A stretch of DNA of 64,000 nt. It comes from Halomonas alkalisoli. GTDB taxonomy: Bacteria; Pseudomonadota; Gammaproteobacteria; Pseudomonadales; Halomonadaceae. The position numbers and the translations under genes were made by a program. Each line of letters opens with the position of its first letter. Position 1 is the stretch's first letter. The stretch is taken from contig NZ_JAKCMI010000027.1 in NCBI RefSeq assembly GCF_021412585.1, positions 174,489-238,488 of the forward strand. The letters run 5' to 3'. Below, in pieces: positions 1-8,514 of this stretch. The notes below the pieces were generated by a model. It saw only the letters and a program-made list of their open reading frames with translations, made no database searches and was not told where the DNA came from.

Positions 1-510
1 AGCCCGCTGCGCGAAGCGCTAAACCGGCTGGCGGCCTCTGGCCTGCTGCGCCAGGAGAACCAGCGCGGCTTTCGGGTGCTTGAGCTGACCCGGCGTGAGC
101 TCGACGACATCACCGAGATGCGCCGCCAGATGGAGGGAATGGCGATCGAGCGTGCCATCGCCCATGGCGACGAGGAATGGGAGTCCCAGCTGCTGGCGGC
201 CAATCATCGACTGACCCGCGCCGGGACTTCGACCCCATTGCGTGAGTGGGAGCAGCTGCATACGCGGTTTCACAACGCCCTGGTGGCGCCCTGCGGTTCG
301 GTCTGGCTGCTGCGCTTCATCAGCCAGCTGCACGACCAGTTCGATCGCTATCGGCGAGTCGCGCCCAGTGCCCCGGAGCTGAGGCAGCGGCTCGATGCCC
401 AGCACGGCGAGCTCGTGGAGCTGGCGCTGACACGCGATGCGAAAAGGGCCCGGGCATTGATCGAGGAGCACATCACGCTCTCCAGCCAGGTGGCTCAGCG
501 CAGCTGTTAG
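1..510 (+). CDS. GntR-family (FCD-type) transcriptional regulator, C-terminal part
   Basis: The frame is open from the first base of the window, so the N-terminus lies outside it. The first visible residues, SPLREALNRLAASGLL, are the recognition-helix end of a GntR winged helix. The rest (about 150 residues) is an all-helical FCD ligand-binding domain, with the helix EMRRQMEGMAIERAIAHG and the C-terminal histidine in LIEEHITLS. FCD regulators of this family usually repress catabolic genes and are released by a pathway metabolite. It lies upstream of, and co-oriented with, the creatininase-like gene at 815, and the GGTATACC palindrome at 701-718 sits between them. That makes it one of two candidate regulators of the cluster (the other is at 2221). 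The ligand is unknown. Confidence 0.85.
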   Translation, partial: SPLREALNRLAASGLLRQENQRGFRVLELTRRELDDITEMRRQMEGMAIERAIAHGDEEWESQLLAANHRLTRAGTSTPLREWEQLHTRFHNALVAPCGSVWLLRFISQLHDQFDRYRRVAPSAPELRQRLDAQHGELVELALTRDAKRARALIEEHITLSSQVAQRSC

Positions 511-814
511 ACACTGACCGAAAACTGGCTGTGCTCGGCCATACGGCGTTAAAAATCGGCTCCTGACCGAAGGGTTGCGTGCGCCGATCCCGCAGACAGC
601 GCCTGAAACGTGGCTGAAGGCGTCGGAGATCGCCGCACGGGTGGGGCAAGTTTATGCTGATCGGGCTTTACAGGTGGACCGGAGTTGCGCTAGTTTCGGG
701 CATACGGTATACCATATGCCATAAGATGCGACCCTGACGAATGACATCAGGGCCTTGCCCCGAGGCGTTGAATGCGCGATGCCCGGTGGGTGCAAGGCCC
801 GAAAGGAGAACCGG
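511..814 (+). promoter_or_regulatory. Intergenic region upstream of creatininase-like gene
   Basis: No convincing gene is present in these 304 bases. The notable element is the palindrome at 701-718. A strong ribosome site, AAGGAG at 803-808, lies 6 bases before the ATG at 815 and fixes that start. Confidence 0.6.
701..718. promoter_or_regulatory. Candidate GntR operator, copy 1 (GGTATACC palindrome)
   Basis: The sequence CATACGGTATACCATATG is an 18-bp near-perfect palindrome around the core GGTATACC (706-713). It lies 97 bp before the creatininase-like start. The same 8-bp core recurs at 8648 and 8902, before the minus-strand oxidase operon. The GT..AC spacing resembles FadR/FCD-type GntR operators. 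The assignment to a GntR regulator is inference. Confidence 0.6.
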
Positions 815-1600
815 ATGAACGGTTTCGTACTGACCGAGATGACCTGGCCTGAGGTCGAGGAAGCGCTGAAGACCGCCCGCATGGCCATCATTCCGGTGGG
901 CGCCCACGAGCAGCACGGACCCCACATGAAGGAGAGCTGCGATGCGGTGCTGGCCACCGAGATGGCCAAGCGACTCGCCACGGCGCTTCATCCCGACGTC
1001 GTGGTGACACCCACCGTCAACATGGGGATATCCCCGCACCACATGAATTTCCCCGGGACCATCAGCCTGCGGCCCGAAACCCTGCTGGCACTCTTGCGGG
1101 ACATGGTGGAATCGCTGAAACGGCACGGCATTACCCGTGTGCTGTTCCTGAATGGCCATGGCGGCAATCAGTCGACCCTCGGCCTGGCCTGCACCAGCCT
1201 TACCCAGGAGCTCGGTGTGGCGTGCTACTTCGCCAAGACCACCGCTGCCGCCAAGACGGCGATGAAGGAGCACATCCACTCGACGCTCTATGGCCACAGC
1301 TGCGAGCGCGAGGTCTCGGAGGCCTATTACCTGGCGCCTCACCTGGTCCACCCCGACAGGCTGGAGAAGGGTGACATCGTCACCGGCGGGCGCTGGGAGG
1401 GGCTGCGCCCCGGCAACCCCATCCAGGGTTTCTACCATTACGAGGAGATGACTCGTAACGGCTGCATCGGGGATGCGACCCAGGCCAGCTACGAGATCGG
1501 CCAGGCGATCGTCGAGGAGGCGCTGGAAGGGCTGACGACGGCGGTCAGGGAGATTCTGGCCGAACCGGTTCAGACGGCGGCGCCAGTGGAACTCGCCTGA
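815..1600 (+). CDS. Creatininase-family amidohydrolase
   Basis: This 261-residue protein has the creatininase/FAPy-deformylase fold. The metal-binding signature PVGAHEQHGPHM is at residues 27-38, with Asp43, and the second signature NGHGGN is at residues 113-118. These correspond to the dinuclear metal ligands of creatinine amidohydrolase. Family members hydrolyse cyclic amides or related C-N bonds: creatinine, FAPy nucleotides, mycofactocin precursors. The substrate cannot be read from the sequence. The ATG at 815 is preferred over an earlier in-frame codon because of the AAGGAG 6 bases before it. It is followed by the small unknown gene at 1676. With the ferredoxin/oxidase genes nearby it probably opens a lactam or amide intermediate in the same pathway; that is inference. 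Confidence 0.85.
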   Translation: MNGFVLTEMTWPEVEEALKTARMAIIPVGAHEQHGPHMKESCDAVLATEMAKRLATALHPDVVVTPTVNMGISPHHMNFPGTISLRPETLLALLRDMVESLKRHGITRVLFLNGHGGNQSTLGLACTSLTQELGVACYFAKTTAAAKTAMKEHIHSTLYGHSCEREVSEAYYLAPHLVHPDRLEKGDIVTGGRWEGLRPGNPIQGFYHYEEMTRNGCIGDATQASYEIGQAIVEEALEGLTTAVREILAEPVQTAAPVELA

Positions 1601-1675
1601 GATCGGCCTTCGATGCCGCTATCGGGTGAAGTCGCCCGGAGGCATGCTACTACAATGACGAAAGAGGGCACTGTT

Positions 1676-1984
1676 ATGTACATCATCCTGACAAGCAAGT
1701 CCGACGAATATGATGCCAGGCCGGACAGCGGCATCTCGCCTGTCGAGTCCTATGCCTACTACTTCTACGGCAAGAAGAAAGCCGACTTCACCATTGCCGA
1801 AGTCGAGGCCGATGGCAGCCGGGTCAGCATCGTCGAGTGTGGTGACAACGGGCTGACCAACAGCGTACCGATCAAGTTCTTCGAGAAGTTCGCGACCGTG
1901 GAAGAGGCTCGCCAGGAGCTGAAGCAACTGGTCACCTTCGGCACCATCGATACGCGCCTCGAGAGGGTTGCAGCGGTGTCGTAA
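1676..1984 (+). CDS. Small conserved-looking protein of unknown function
   Basis: This protein has 102 residues, starting MYIILTSKSDEYDARP. It has no signal peptide, membrane segment or cysteine cluster. It looks like a small alpha/beta domain: a central beta-rich part (FTIAEVEADGSRVSIVECGDNG), then helices ending TIDTRLERV. I do not recognise the family. An upstream in-frame ATG at 1613 exists, but GAGG at 1664-1667 favours 1676. The gene follows the creatininase-like gene by 75 bp and ends just before a terminator, so the two probably form a short transcript. Position suggests an accessory role in the same catabolic pathway; no function is proposed. Confidence 0.65.
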   Translation: MYIILTSKSDEYDARPDSGISPVESYAYYFYGKKKADFTIAEVEADGSRVSIVECGDNGLTNSVPIKFFEKFATVEEARQELKQLVTFGTIDTRLERVAAVS

Positions 1985-2008
1985 CCGGCTGTTCGAAATG
2001 CGCGATAC

Positions 2009-2036
2009 AGCCCCGTGGGTCTCCCGCGGGGCTTTC
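2009..2036 (+). terminator. Rho-independent terminator
   Basis: The inverted repeat AGCCCCGTGGG / CCCGCGGGGCT forms 11 pairs (one wobble) around the loop TCT. It is followed by a short T stretch and ends the creatininase-small protein transcript. Confidence 0.7.
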
Positions 2037-2220
2037 TGCATACTGGCTTACTGCTTGCTGAAGGTACGTCGACTTGGCCAGGGGGCCCAGGCTGCACTCT
2101 TCACGATACTTCCCCCACGACACTTCCCCCACGGTGCTTCGTATGCCAGGAAAGTCCCGCTGTGGTATCCTGTTACATCTGATTATTTCTTGTTTTTTGG
2201 CCACTCGAAGGTAAGTCCCC

Positions 2221-2880
2221 ATGGCAGAGACCTGGACTCAGGAAGACCTCTCCCCGATCCGCGACAAGGTGTATGTCTACCTCAAGGACGCGATACTGCG
2301 TGGGGAATACAAGGCGGGTGATCGGCTGGTCGAGCGGGTATTGGCCGAGAAACTCAATATCAGTCGTACCCCCATCCGCGAGGCGCTGTTTCGACTCGAG
2401 ACCCAGCGGTTCGTGCGAACGGTGCCGCGCAAGGGGGTGGTGGTCAACGAGATCACCCAGGCCGAGATCCTGGAAGTCTTCATGATCCTGGCTTCCCTCG
2501 AGTCACTGGCCGCGCGGCTGGCGGCCCAGAAGGTCAACGATGCCATCATCGCCGAAATCGACCAGCTCATGGCCGAGATGGAGGAGGCGTTGAACAACGG
2601 GGGTGGCGACGAGGTCGAGCTCAACGTCAAGTACAACGAGCTGATCGGGCGTGCCTCCGGCAATCCCAAGCTTCACGAGATGCTGGTCGACCTCAAGGAT
2701 TACGTGCGCGCCTTCTCAAATCTCAGCAGCGCCTTGCCCGGCCGCACCAAGGCGGCCCTTCGTGAGCACCAGGACGTACTGAGCGCGATCCGCAGTGGAG
2801 AAGCAGACTTGGCCGAGAATTTTACCCGCATCCACCTCGAGAAGTCCCGCCAGGCCTATATGAGCCGCTCTCAGGCTTGA
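2221..2880 (+). CDS. GntR-family (FCD-type) transcriptional regulator
   Basis: This 219-residue regulator has an N-terminal winged helix-turn-helix at about residues 14-75 (signature LNISRTPIREALFRLE) and a C-terminal helical FCD effector domain at about residues 85-205. It is full length for the family. AAGG about 10 bases before the ATG supports the start. It lies between the creatininase transcript and the convergent DUF1330/aspartate dehydrogenase operon, so it is a strong candidate to control the cluster through the GGTATACC palindromes. A degenerate half-site, TGGTATCCT, lies about 55 bp before its own start and could allow autoregulation. The effector is unknown. Confidence 0.88.
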   Translation: MAETWTQEDLSPIRDKVYVYLKDAILRGEYKAGDRLVERVLAEKLNISRTPIREALFRLETQRFVRTVPRKGVVVNEITQAEILEVFMILASLESLAARLAAQKVNDAIIAEIDQLMAEMEEALNNGGGDEVELNVKYNELIGRASGNPKLHEMLVDLKDYVRAFSNLSSALPGRTKAALREHQDVLSAIRSGEADLAENFTRIHLEKSRQAYMSRSQA

Positions 2881-2906
2881 GATGGGTGTCGGGCGTTTAC
2901 ACGACA

Positions 2907-2940
2907 GACCCCGGGCGCCACAGGCGCCCGGGGTCTCGTT
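2907..2940. terminator. Strong hairpin between convergent genes
   Basis: The perfect 13-bp inverted repeat GACCCCGGGCGCC / GGCGCCCGGGGTC has a 3-base loop. It sits between the GntR gene (ends 2880) and the convergent DUF1330 gene (ends 2983). The T tract is weak on both strands, but the position suggests a bidirectional terminator. Confidence 0.65.
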
Positions 2941-2982
2941 CCTCAGGTTGGCTCATCCAGGAGGTCGGCAAGCTCGTCTCCT

Positions 2983-3273
2983 TCAGACGCCTCCGACAAG
3001 CCGAATATCCCTGACCGCGCCATCGCCGAGGGCTTCCAGCGCTGCAGCGTAAGCCTCTCCATCATGCGTCGCACGGGCACTCTCCAGATCGGGAAACTCG
3101 ATGATGATGGTGCGGTCCTGTTGGCCGTCCTCATAGGCATAAGCCGCCACATCCCTCGCCAGGAAGATGCCGCCGCCAGCGGCGATGGCAGGGATTGCCA
3201 GCTGTATGTAGCTGGCATACTTCTTCGCATCCGTTATTTCACGATAGCAAGAGACCCAATAGGCTTTACTCAT
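2983..3273 (-). CDS. DUF1330-family protein
   Basis: This 96-residue protein starts MSKAYWVSCYREI and has the family pattern: a YWV beta strand, a Tyr-Ala-Ser-Tyr helix, GG.FLARD, then IIIEFPDLESARA and a final alanine-rich helix. The family is a dimeric alpha/beta barrel like YciI and EthD. Members are usually found with catabolic enzymes and mostly lack assigned reactions. AAGGAG lies 8 bases before the ATG. It is the last gene of the minus-strand run that starts with the oxidase at 8514, 43 bp behind the aspartate dehydrogenase gene. Confidence 0.8.
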   Translation of the reverse strand: MSKAYWVSCYREITDAKKYASYIQLAIPAIAAGGGIFLARDVAAYAYEDGQQDRTIIIEFPDLESARATHDGEAYAAALEALGDGAVRDIRLVGGV

Positions 3274-3316
3274 CTCTCGAACTCCTTGTGTAAGAGGGCG
3301 ACATGTCGAGCCTTGT

Positions 3317-4117
3317 CTAGCCGATGACGAGCGGCGAGGAGAGGTTCTTCAACGCTCGTGCCACACTCATTGCGACGATATACCCGGTCTTGGGGTTGTT
3401 CGGGGACGGGGTGTTCTGCACCTCGATGCGGACTTCGCCGAATAGCCCCTTGGCCGAGACCTCGTGGATGTTCTTGTCGATGGTGGGGTCGACCAGCACC
3501 CGAACCTGGGTGGCCTCGAAGCCTACGCCTGCCAGGCTCAGGGCCGCCGAGACGTTGACGCTCTCGGGGAAGACCCGCGATGACTCCCGAGCATTGCCTT
3601 CGAAGATCACGGTGGGCTTCTCGACCGTATCGAGGTCGACCACTTCCTCGGCGAAGGTGCCCCGCCACGCCTTCACCGGCTTGCGGGTCGTCAGTGTCAC
3701 GCTGTCGAGCGGGCCCTGGGCGGCGGCGGCGATGCGGTCGAGCCCGGCGATGGCGGCGGAGGGGACCAGTACACGTTTGCCATGCCGGCTGGCGCTGGTC
3801 ATGACCCGGTCATGCAGTGCCTGGTCGCAGAAGGCCCCGACCGATACCACCATGAAATCGCAGCCATGGGAGAGCGATGTCTCGGCGTAGCGGATCACGG
3901 CTTCGTGGCCTGCGGTCTCGACCACCACGTCGGGCCGGCAGGCGAAGAACGCCTCTTCACTGTCGGTGATCAGGCCGCTCTCAAGGGCGTCGGCATACTT
4001 GCCGGTGTCGCGTACCAAAACGGCGGCCAGCCGGGTGTTGCCCGCCTGGCCGCCGAGGATGGCCTCGGCGACATCCCTGCCCGCCGTGCCATATCCGATG
4101 AGTCCAACGCGTATCAT
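3317..4117 (-). CDS. nadX: Aspartate dehydrogenase family protein
   Basis: This 266-residue protein has an N-terminal Rossmann nucleotide-binding motif, GLIGYGTAG, at residues 5-13. Its C-terminal DUF108 domain carries the conserved NIHEVSAKG, with His218 as the likely catalytic histidine. The family oxidises L-aspartate to iminoaspartate with NAD(P), or runs the reverse amination. GAGGTCAT directly before the ATG supports the start. It sits between a ferredoxin and a DUF1330 gene in a catabolic operon rather than with nadA/nadC. The physiological substrate may therefore be an amino acid or imine formed in the pathway, not NAD biosynthesis; that is inference. Confidence 0.85.
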   Translation of the reverse strand: MIRVGLIGYGTAGRDVAEAILGGQAGNTRLAAVLVRDTGKYADALESGLITDSEEAFFACRPDVVVETAGHEAVIRYAETSLSHGCDFMVVSVGAFCDQALHDRVMTSASRHGKRVLVPSAAIAGLDRIAAAAQGPLDSVTLTTRKPVKAWRGTFAEEVVDLDTVEKPTVIFEGNARESSRVFPESVNVSAALSLAGVGFEATQVRVLVDPTIDKNIHEVSAKGLFGEVRIEVQNTPSPNNPKTGYIVAMSVARALKNLSSPLVIG

Positions 4118-4206
4118 ATGACCTCACATCTGAGTGCTGGGCCAGCCGCAGCTCCTGGCGCCGTGGCGGCAGCCGGGCCTGGCGGGCCGGGTGGAAGCGA
4201 CGCCCC

Positions 4207-4545
4207 TCAGGCTTCCGTCTTGGACTTGATCTGGCCTGCCGTGATGGGCCTGGCCGGCTTGCTCGCATCCCAGGAGACCTTCACGCTGCCGGTGAGGAAG
4301 GTCTGGCAGGCCATGCGATAGCCTTGGCTGATCTCCTCGGCGGTGAGCAGCTTCTCCTCCTTCTTCTTCACGGCATCGGTATTCTCGATGCCCTCCTCGA
4401 TGAGGCACTTGCAGGTACCGCAGAGTCCGCCGCCGCACTTGAAGGGAATGCCCCCCTTCTCGCGCAGCGAGACGCGCAGCAGGTTGGAGTCCTCCGGGGC
4501 GGCGATGGTCTTGTTGTCGTTGGTGATGAAGGTGATATCTAGCAT
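4207..4545 (-). CDS. Plant-type [2Fe-2S] ferredoxin
   Basis: This 112-residue protein has the cluster motif C37-x4-C42-x2-C45 and a distal Cys80 (GYRMACQTF), the plant-type [2Fe-2S] pattern. Cys47 is an extra cysteine. The C-terminus is lysine/threonine rich. GAGG 8 bases before the ATG fixes the start. It lies immediately downstream of a ferredoxin reductase gene. The two probably deliver electrons from NADH to the haem-oxygenase-fold oxidase at 7783-8514, or to another oxygenase of the pathway. Confidence 0.9.
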   Translation of the reverse strand: MLDITFITNDNKTIAAPEDSNLLRVSLREKGGIPFKCGGGLCGTCKCLIEEGIENTDAVKKKEEKLLTAEEISQGYRMACQTFLTGSVKVSWDASKPARPITAGQIKSKTEA

Positions 4546-4575
4546 GGTGGCAACCTCTCTATGGCCGGTGGGGCG

Positions 4576-5592
4576 TCATGCCACGCTTTCGTTGAGTTCA
4601 TGGGTAAAGTTGAAGCTGTCGGAGAAGATCCTTTCCACGCTCAGCCCTCGCTCGGCGAAGCTGGACTTCGCGGCGGCGATCATCGGCGGTGGGCCGCACA
4701 GGTAGGCATCGAACTCGCTGAGGTCGGGATGGTCCTGGCACACGGCCTCGTGGACAAAGCCGCGTCGTCCTTCCCACTCCGGGTCGGCGTCGGAGAGCAC
4801 CGGGATATAGTGGAAGTGGGGCAGCGTCCTGGCCCAGTCCTGCAGCAGCTCGTCGAGATAGAGGTCCTCGGCGCGGCGTACGCCCCAGTAGAGCGTGATG
4901 TGCGGCGCCTGGGGCTCATCCTTCAGCGACTCGATGATGCTCTTGACCGGTGCCAGGCCGGTGCCGCCGGCGACCATCAGCAGGCGGTTGGTGCTTTCCG
5001 CGTCGTGTCGGAAGGCTCCGAGTGGCAGCTCGACGTCCAGGGTGTCGCCGGGCTGATAGTGCGTGTTGAGGCGCTCGGTAAAATAGCCGCCCGGTACCCG
5101 GCGGATATGGAAATCGAAGAGGTCGCTGCGCGGCGGAGAGGCCATCGAGAAGCTGCGTGGCGTGCCGTCGTCCAGCATGATGTTGAGATACTGGCCCGGC
5201 AGGAAGCGCACCTCACTGGCGGAGGGGATGCTGAGCACCAGGTGAGTCACATCGTGGCTCAGCTTCTCCAGGCTGACGATGGTGGCTTCATGATAGTCGG
5301 GCGGAATGTAGCCCGCCGGAAACACGTCCGCGCTGATGGTCAGGTCGCTCTGGGCGACCGCCTGGCAGGCCAGGGCGTAGCCTTCCTGTTCCTCTTCCTC
5401 GGAGAGCCCCATGGGCATCTCCTCGTAGGCCACCTGGCCCTCCAGCAGCTTGATCCGGCAGGCGCCGCAGCCACCGAAACGACAGTCGTGCACGAGGGGG
5501 AAGCCCGCCCGCTCGGCCGCGTCGAGCAGCGGCTCGCCAGGCTGGACGTCGAAGGTCTCGGCGGTGTCGGCAAGGGTGATTCGATATGTCAT
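4576..5592 (-). CDS. NADH:ferredoxin oxidoreductase with N-terminal [2Fe-2S] domain
   Basis: This 338-residue protein is built like BenC/XylZ-type oxygenase reductases. A plant-type [2Fe-2S] domain (Cys37, 42, 45, 76) is followed by an FAD-binding domain with RSFSMASPP and GGYFTERL. The NAD-binding domain contains AGGTGLAPVKSI and YLCGPPPMI. An in-frame open stretch extends further upstream, but AGGAGG 6 bases before the ATG at 5592 decides the start. It is part of the oxidase operon and passes reducing power to the adjacent ferredoxin or directly to an oxygenase. The exact partner cannot be told from sequence. Confidence 0.92.
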   Translation of the reverse strand: MTYRITLADTAETFDVQPGEPLLDAAERAGFPLVHDCRFGGCGACRIKLLEGQVAYEEMPMGLSEEEEQEGYALACQAVAQSDLTISADVFPAGYIPPDYHEATIVSLEKLSHDVTHLVLSIPSASEVRFLPGQYLNIMLDDGTPRSFSMASPPRSDLFDFHIRRVPGGYFTERLNTHYQPGDTLDVELPLGAFRHDAESTNRLLMVAGGTGLAPVKSIIESLKDEPQAPHITLYWGVRRAEDLYLDELLQDWARTLPHFHYIPVLSDADPEWEGRRGFVHEAVCQDHPDLSEFDAYLCGPPPMIAAAKSSFAERGLSVERIFSDSFNFTHELNESVA

Positions 5593-5713
5593 AGCTGCCT
5601 CCTGGCGCACACCCATGGCATTGGCATGCCCTTGTCGTTGTGGGGTGTCGGCACCTGGCTTGTCGTTATCATGCGCCGGCAGCATCGCTGGACCCTGCCG
5701 GCGGAGTCGGGGA

Positions 5714-6193
5714 TTACTTCTTGATGTCGGCTTCGACCATCACTTCATGGCCGGCGCCGCTCAGGTGCTCCTGCAGTGCTTGCAGTGCGGCAAGGCCGGC
5801 CTTGGTGTCCTGCTCGCCGTTGCCGCCGCTGAGGCCCACGCCGCCGACGACTTCGCCATCGACGACGATCGGGAAGCCGCCGACGAAGACGGCGAACTTG
5901 CCCTCGAAGCTCCACTGGATGCCGAAGGCCTCGTTGCCGGGCAGGGCGGGGCCGTTGGGGGCGGTATTGAACAGGTGCGTGGAGCGCTTGTGGCCGGCCG
6001 CCGTGAAGGCCTTGTTCCAGGCGATCTGCGGGCCGGTGATGCGGGCGCCGTTCATGCGCTCCAGCGCCAGCGGATAGCCGCCGTCGTCGACGATGCAGAT
6101 GGTCTCGAGGACGTTGATCTCCTCGGATTTCCGCTTGGCCGCTTCGACCATCAACTTGGCTTCTTCGAGTTCGAGACGAAATACCGTTTTCAT
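5714..6193 (-). CDS. GlcG/HbpS-family haem-binding-type protein
   Basis: This 159-residue protein of the GlcG/HbpS (DUF336) family starts MKTVFRLELEEAKLMVEAA. It has the central AWNKAFTAAGHKRST segment, the VVDGEVVGGVGLSGG strand-loop and a final AGLAAL helix. HbpS binds haem or cobalamin-like ligands, and GlcG-like proteins accompany oxidative catabolic operons. No signal peptide is seen, so a cytoplasmic role is likely. It sits 30 bp downstream of the aldehyde dehydrogenase gene in the same operon. Confidence 0.82.
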   Translation of the reverse strand: MKTVFRLELEEAKLMVEAAKRKSEEINVLETICIVDDGGYPLALERMNGARITGPQIAWNKAFTAAGHKRSTHLFNTAPNGPALPGNEAFGIQWSFEGKFAVFVGGFPIVVDGEVVGGVGLSGGNGEQDTKAGLAALQALQEHLSGAGHEVMVEADIKK

Positions 6194-6223
6194 GAAATCA
6201 CCTAATCAGTAACGTTGCCGAGT

Positions 6224-7687
6224 TCAGCGGCCCACGTAGACCGTCTTGGTCTGGGTAAAGAAGTCGAGGCCTGCACGGCCGGACTCGCGGAAGGTTGAGG
6301 TGCTCGACTGCTTCAGGCCGCCGAAGGGAGCATTGACCAGGTTGCCCGTGGTGGTGCGATTGACCTTGACGGTGCCGGCCTGGATGTCGTGGGGGAAGCG
6401 CTGGATGTATTCGATGTTGCGAGTCGCCAGCGCGGCCGCCAGCCCGTAGGGCGTATCGTTGGCCTTGGCAATGGCATCGTCGTAGCCGTCGATCTCGATG
6501 ACCGCGACCACGGGGCCGAAGATCTCCTCCTGGGCGATGCGCATCTCTTGCGTCACGTCGCTGAAGATGGCCGGCGATACGTAGAAACCCTTGTCGTAGT
6601 CGCCGCCGCTCAAGCGCTCGCCGCCGTGGACATGGGTCGCCTCCCGCTTGCCGGTCTCGATATAGCCGAGCACGGTATCGAGCTGCTGGCGGGTGGCCAG
6701 CGGGCCAATCTGGGTGCCCTTGTCCAGGCCGTTGCCGATCTGCAGTTCCTTGACTCGTTCCACCAGGCGCTCTAGATAGGCGGCCTTGACCGAGGGGGCG
6801 ATAAGCACACGGCTGGTGCCGGTGCAGGCCTGGCCCGTGAGCGAGAAGCCGCCCTTGATGGTCAGGTCGACGGCCGTGTCGATATCGGCATCGTCGAGCA
6901 CGATCAGCGGGTTCTTGCCGCCGAGCTCCATCTGGGTACGAGTCGCCATCGAGGCGCTGCGATGGATCTTCTCGCCGGCGGCGGTGGAGCCGGTAAAGGA
7001 GATCGCACGCACCGCGGGGGCGCCGGTGATCGCCTCGCCGATGGCCGAAGCGCCGCCGGTAATGAAGTTGAAGACGCCTTCGGGAACGCCGGCGTGGTGC
7101 AGCGCTTCCGCCAGGCGATAGGCGATCAGCGGCGCATCCGATGAGGGCTTGAACACCACGGTGTTGCCGGTGATCAGGGCCGGGGCGATCTTTCTCGCCG
7201 GAATCGAGATCGGGAAGTTCCACGGCGTGATGATGGTTGCCACGCCCAGCGGCTCGCGCTGGGTGTAGACCATCATCTTCGCGTCGTCCTGGGGGAAGGT
7301 CTCGCCGGTGATGGTCTGGCCCTCGACGGCGTAGAAGCGCAGGGTCTGGGCCGAGCGCGCGATCTCGTCGCGGCTGTTGGCGAGCAGCTTGCCCTCCTCG
7401 CGGGTCAGCTCCTCGGCGAACTGCTCGATATGCTCGACCAGGTAATCCGCCGCCTGGTTGAGGATCTTCGCCCGCTTCGAGATGGGCGTGTCCCGCCATG
7501 CGGGGAACGCCCTCTCGGCCGCGGCGATGGCCTGCTGGGCATCTTCCGCGGAAGAGGCCTGGAAATGACCGAGCAGGTCGTCCTGGTCTGCCGGGTTGCG
7601 GTTCTCGAAGGTCGACCCCGAGCCGCATGCTAGCCACTTGCCGTCGATGTAATTGAGAAACTGAGTGACGTTATCCAAGAAGCTCAC
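6224..7687 (-). CDS. NAD(P)-dependent aldehyde dehydrogenase
   Basis: This 487-residue member of the ALDH superfamily has all key residues: Asn157 in TPWNFPIS, Lys180 in VVFKPS, general base Glu254 in MELGGKNP and the nucleophile Cys288 in GQACTG. The overall pattern is closest to semialdehyde dehydrogenases of the alpha-ketoglutaric semialdehyde/succinic semialdehyde type, judged from memory of motifs only. It would oxidise an aldehyde to an acid in the pathway started by the oxidase encoded just upstream. The start MSFLDNVTQFLNYIDGKW is typical of the family. Confidence 0.9.
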   Translation of the reverse strand: MSFLDNVTQFLNYIDGKWLACGSGSTFENRNPADQDDLLGHFQASSAEDAQQAIAAAERAFPAWRDTPISKRAKILNQAADYLVEHIEQFAEELTREEGKLLANSRDEIARSAQTLRFYAVEGQTITGETFPQDDAKMMVYTQREPLGVATIITPWNFPISIPARKIAPALITGNTVVFKPSSDAPLIAYRLAEALHHAGVPEGVFNFITGGASAIGEAITGAPAVRAISFTGSTAAGEKIHRSASMATRTQMELGGKNPLIVLDDADIDTAVDLTIKGGFSLTGQACTGTSRVLIAPSVKAAYLERLVERVKELQIGNGLDKGTQIGPLATRQQLDTVLGYIETGKREATHVHGGERLSGGDYDKGFYVSPAIFSDVTQEMRIAQEEIFGPVVAVIEIDGYDDAIAKANDTPYGLAAALATRNIEYIQRFPHDIQAGTVKVNRTTTGNLVNAPFGGLKQSSTSTFRESGRAGLDFFTQTKTVYVGR

Positions 7688-7782
7688 CTCGTGTGGTCGT
7701 TGGTGCTTTCTGTCCTGGGGCCGATGCCCGCCGGCCTGAGCCGGCAGGCATCGTGCGTAGATACGAACCGAGTCGGCTGGTA

Positions 7783-8514
7783 TCAGGCCGCCAGGTCGAG
7801 CTCGGAGAGGGGCAGGTCGTCGGCCACATAGTCGTAGTAGAGCGCGGTGGTGTAGAGCAGGCGCATCTGGGCGCCGATCTCGCAGATCTTCAGGCAGCGC
7901 TGCTGCAGCTCGACGGTGTCGGCGTGCTCAAGCACGATCTGGTAGCCACGCTCGCCATGGATTTCGTCGGAGACGATATGCAGGTCGAAGAACTCGACCT
8001 CTTCATCGGTGAAGCCGTACTTGTCGCGCAGGGTCGGGGTCTGCTTGCGATAGATGGAGGGCACCTGGGACTCCAGGCCCACCACCAGGCCGGCCACGGC
8101 CACCACCGGATGCTCGCGCATGGCGACGGCATAGCACCAGCTCTGCAGGCCACGAGTGGTGGGCGACATGTTGTCGGGGTTCTCGACGCGCTCGCGAGTG
8201 GTGCCGCAGGCCTCGGCGAAGCGGATCAGCAGGTCGGTATGGCGATCGCCGCCGAGCTCCTCCTCATACATGTTCTGCAGCAGGAAGTCCTTGGCCTCGG
8301 TGTAGTTCTCCGGGGTGTGGGCGTAGATGTAGGCCAGATAGTCGGCGAAGGGGCCCACGTAGTGGTAGTGGTTCTCGGCCCACTTGGCGAGGTGGGCGCG
8401 GCTCAGCTTGCCGCTGGCCCATGCCACGCTGAACGGTGCCTTGTTGGCGCTCTTGCCCTTGATGGCGTCTTCGAGGGCGGTGCGGAATTCGTCACGATTC
8501 ATCAGTTCGGCCAT
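7783..8514 (-). CDS. Haem-oxygenase-fold iron oxidase (PqqC/TenA/CADD-like)
   Basis: This 243-residue all-helical protein of the PqqC/TenA-like superfamily has the six-ligand metal site of HDO-type non-haem iron enzymes (CADD, UndA): Glu85 and His92 (EELGGDRH), Glu148 (GLES), and His179, Asp183, His186 (HIVSDEIH). The spacings Glu-x6-His and His-x3-Asp-x2-His match that group. PqqC and TenA themselves lack this full set, so this should be an oxygen-activating di-iron or Fe/Mn enzyme. It is the first gene of the operon that also encodes aldehyde dehydrogenase, ferredoxin reductase and ferredoxin. It is therefore the likely pathway-initiating oxidase. The substrate is unknown. Confidence 0.85.
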   Translation of the reverse strand: MAELMNRDEFRTALEDAIKGKSANKAPFSVAWASGKLSRAHLAKWAENHYHYVGPFADYLAYIYAHTPENYTEAKDFLLQNMYEEELGGDRHTDLLIRFAEACGTTRERVENPDNMSPTTRGLQSWCYAVAMREHPVVAVAGLVVGLESQVPSIYRKQTPTLRDKYGFTDEEVEFFDLHIVSDEIHGERGYQIVLEHADTVELQQRCLKICEIGAQMRLLYTTALYYDYVADDLPLSELDLAA

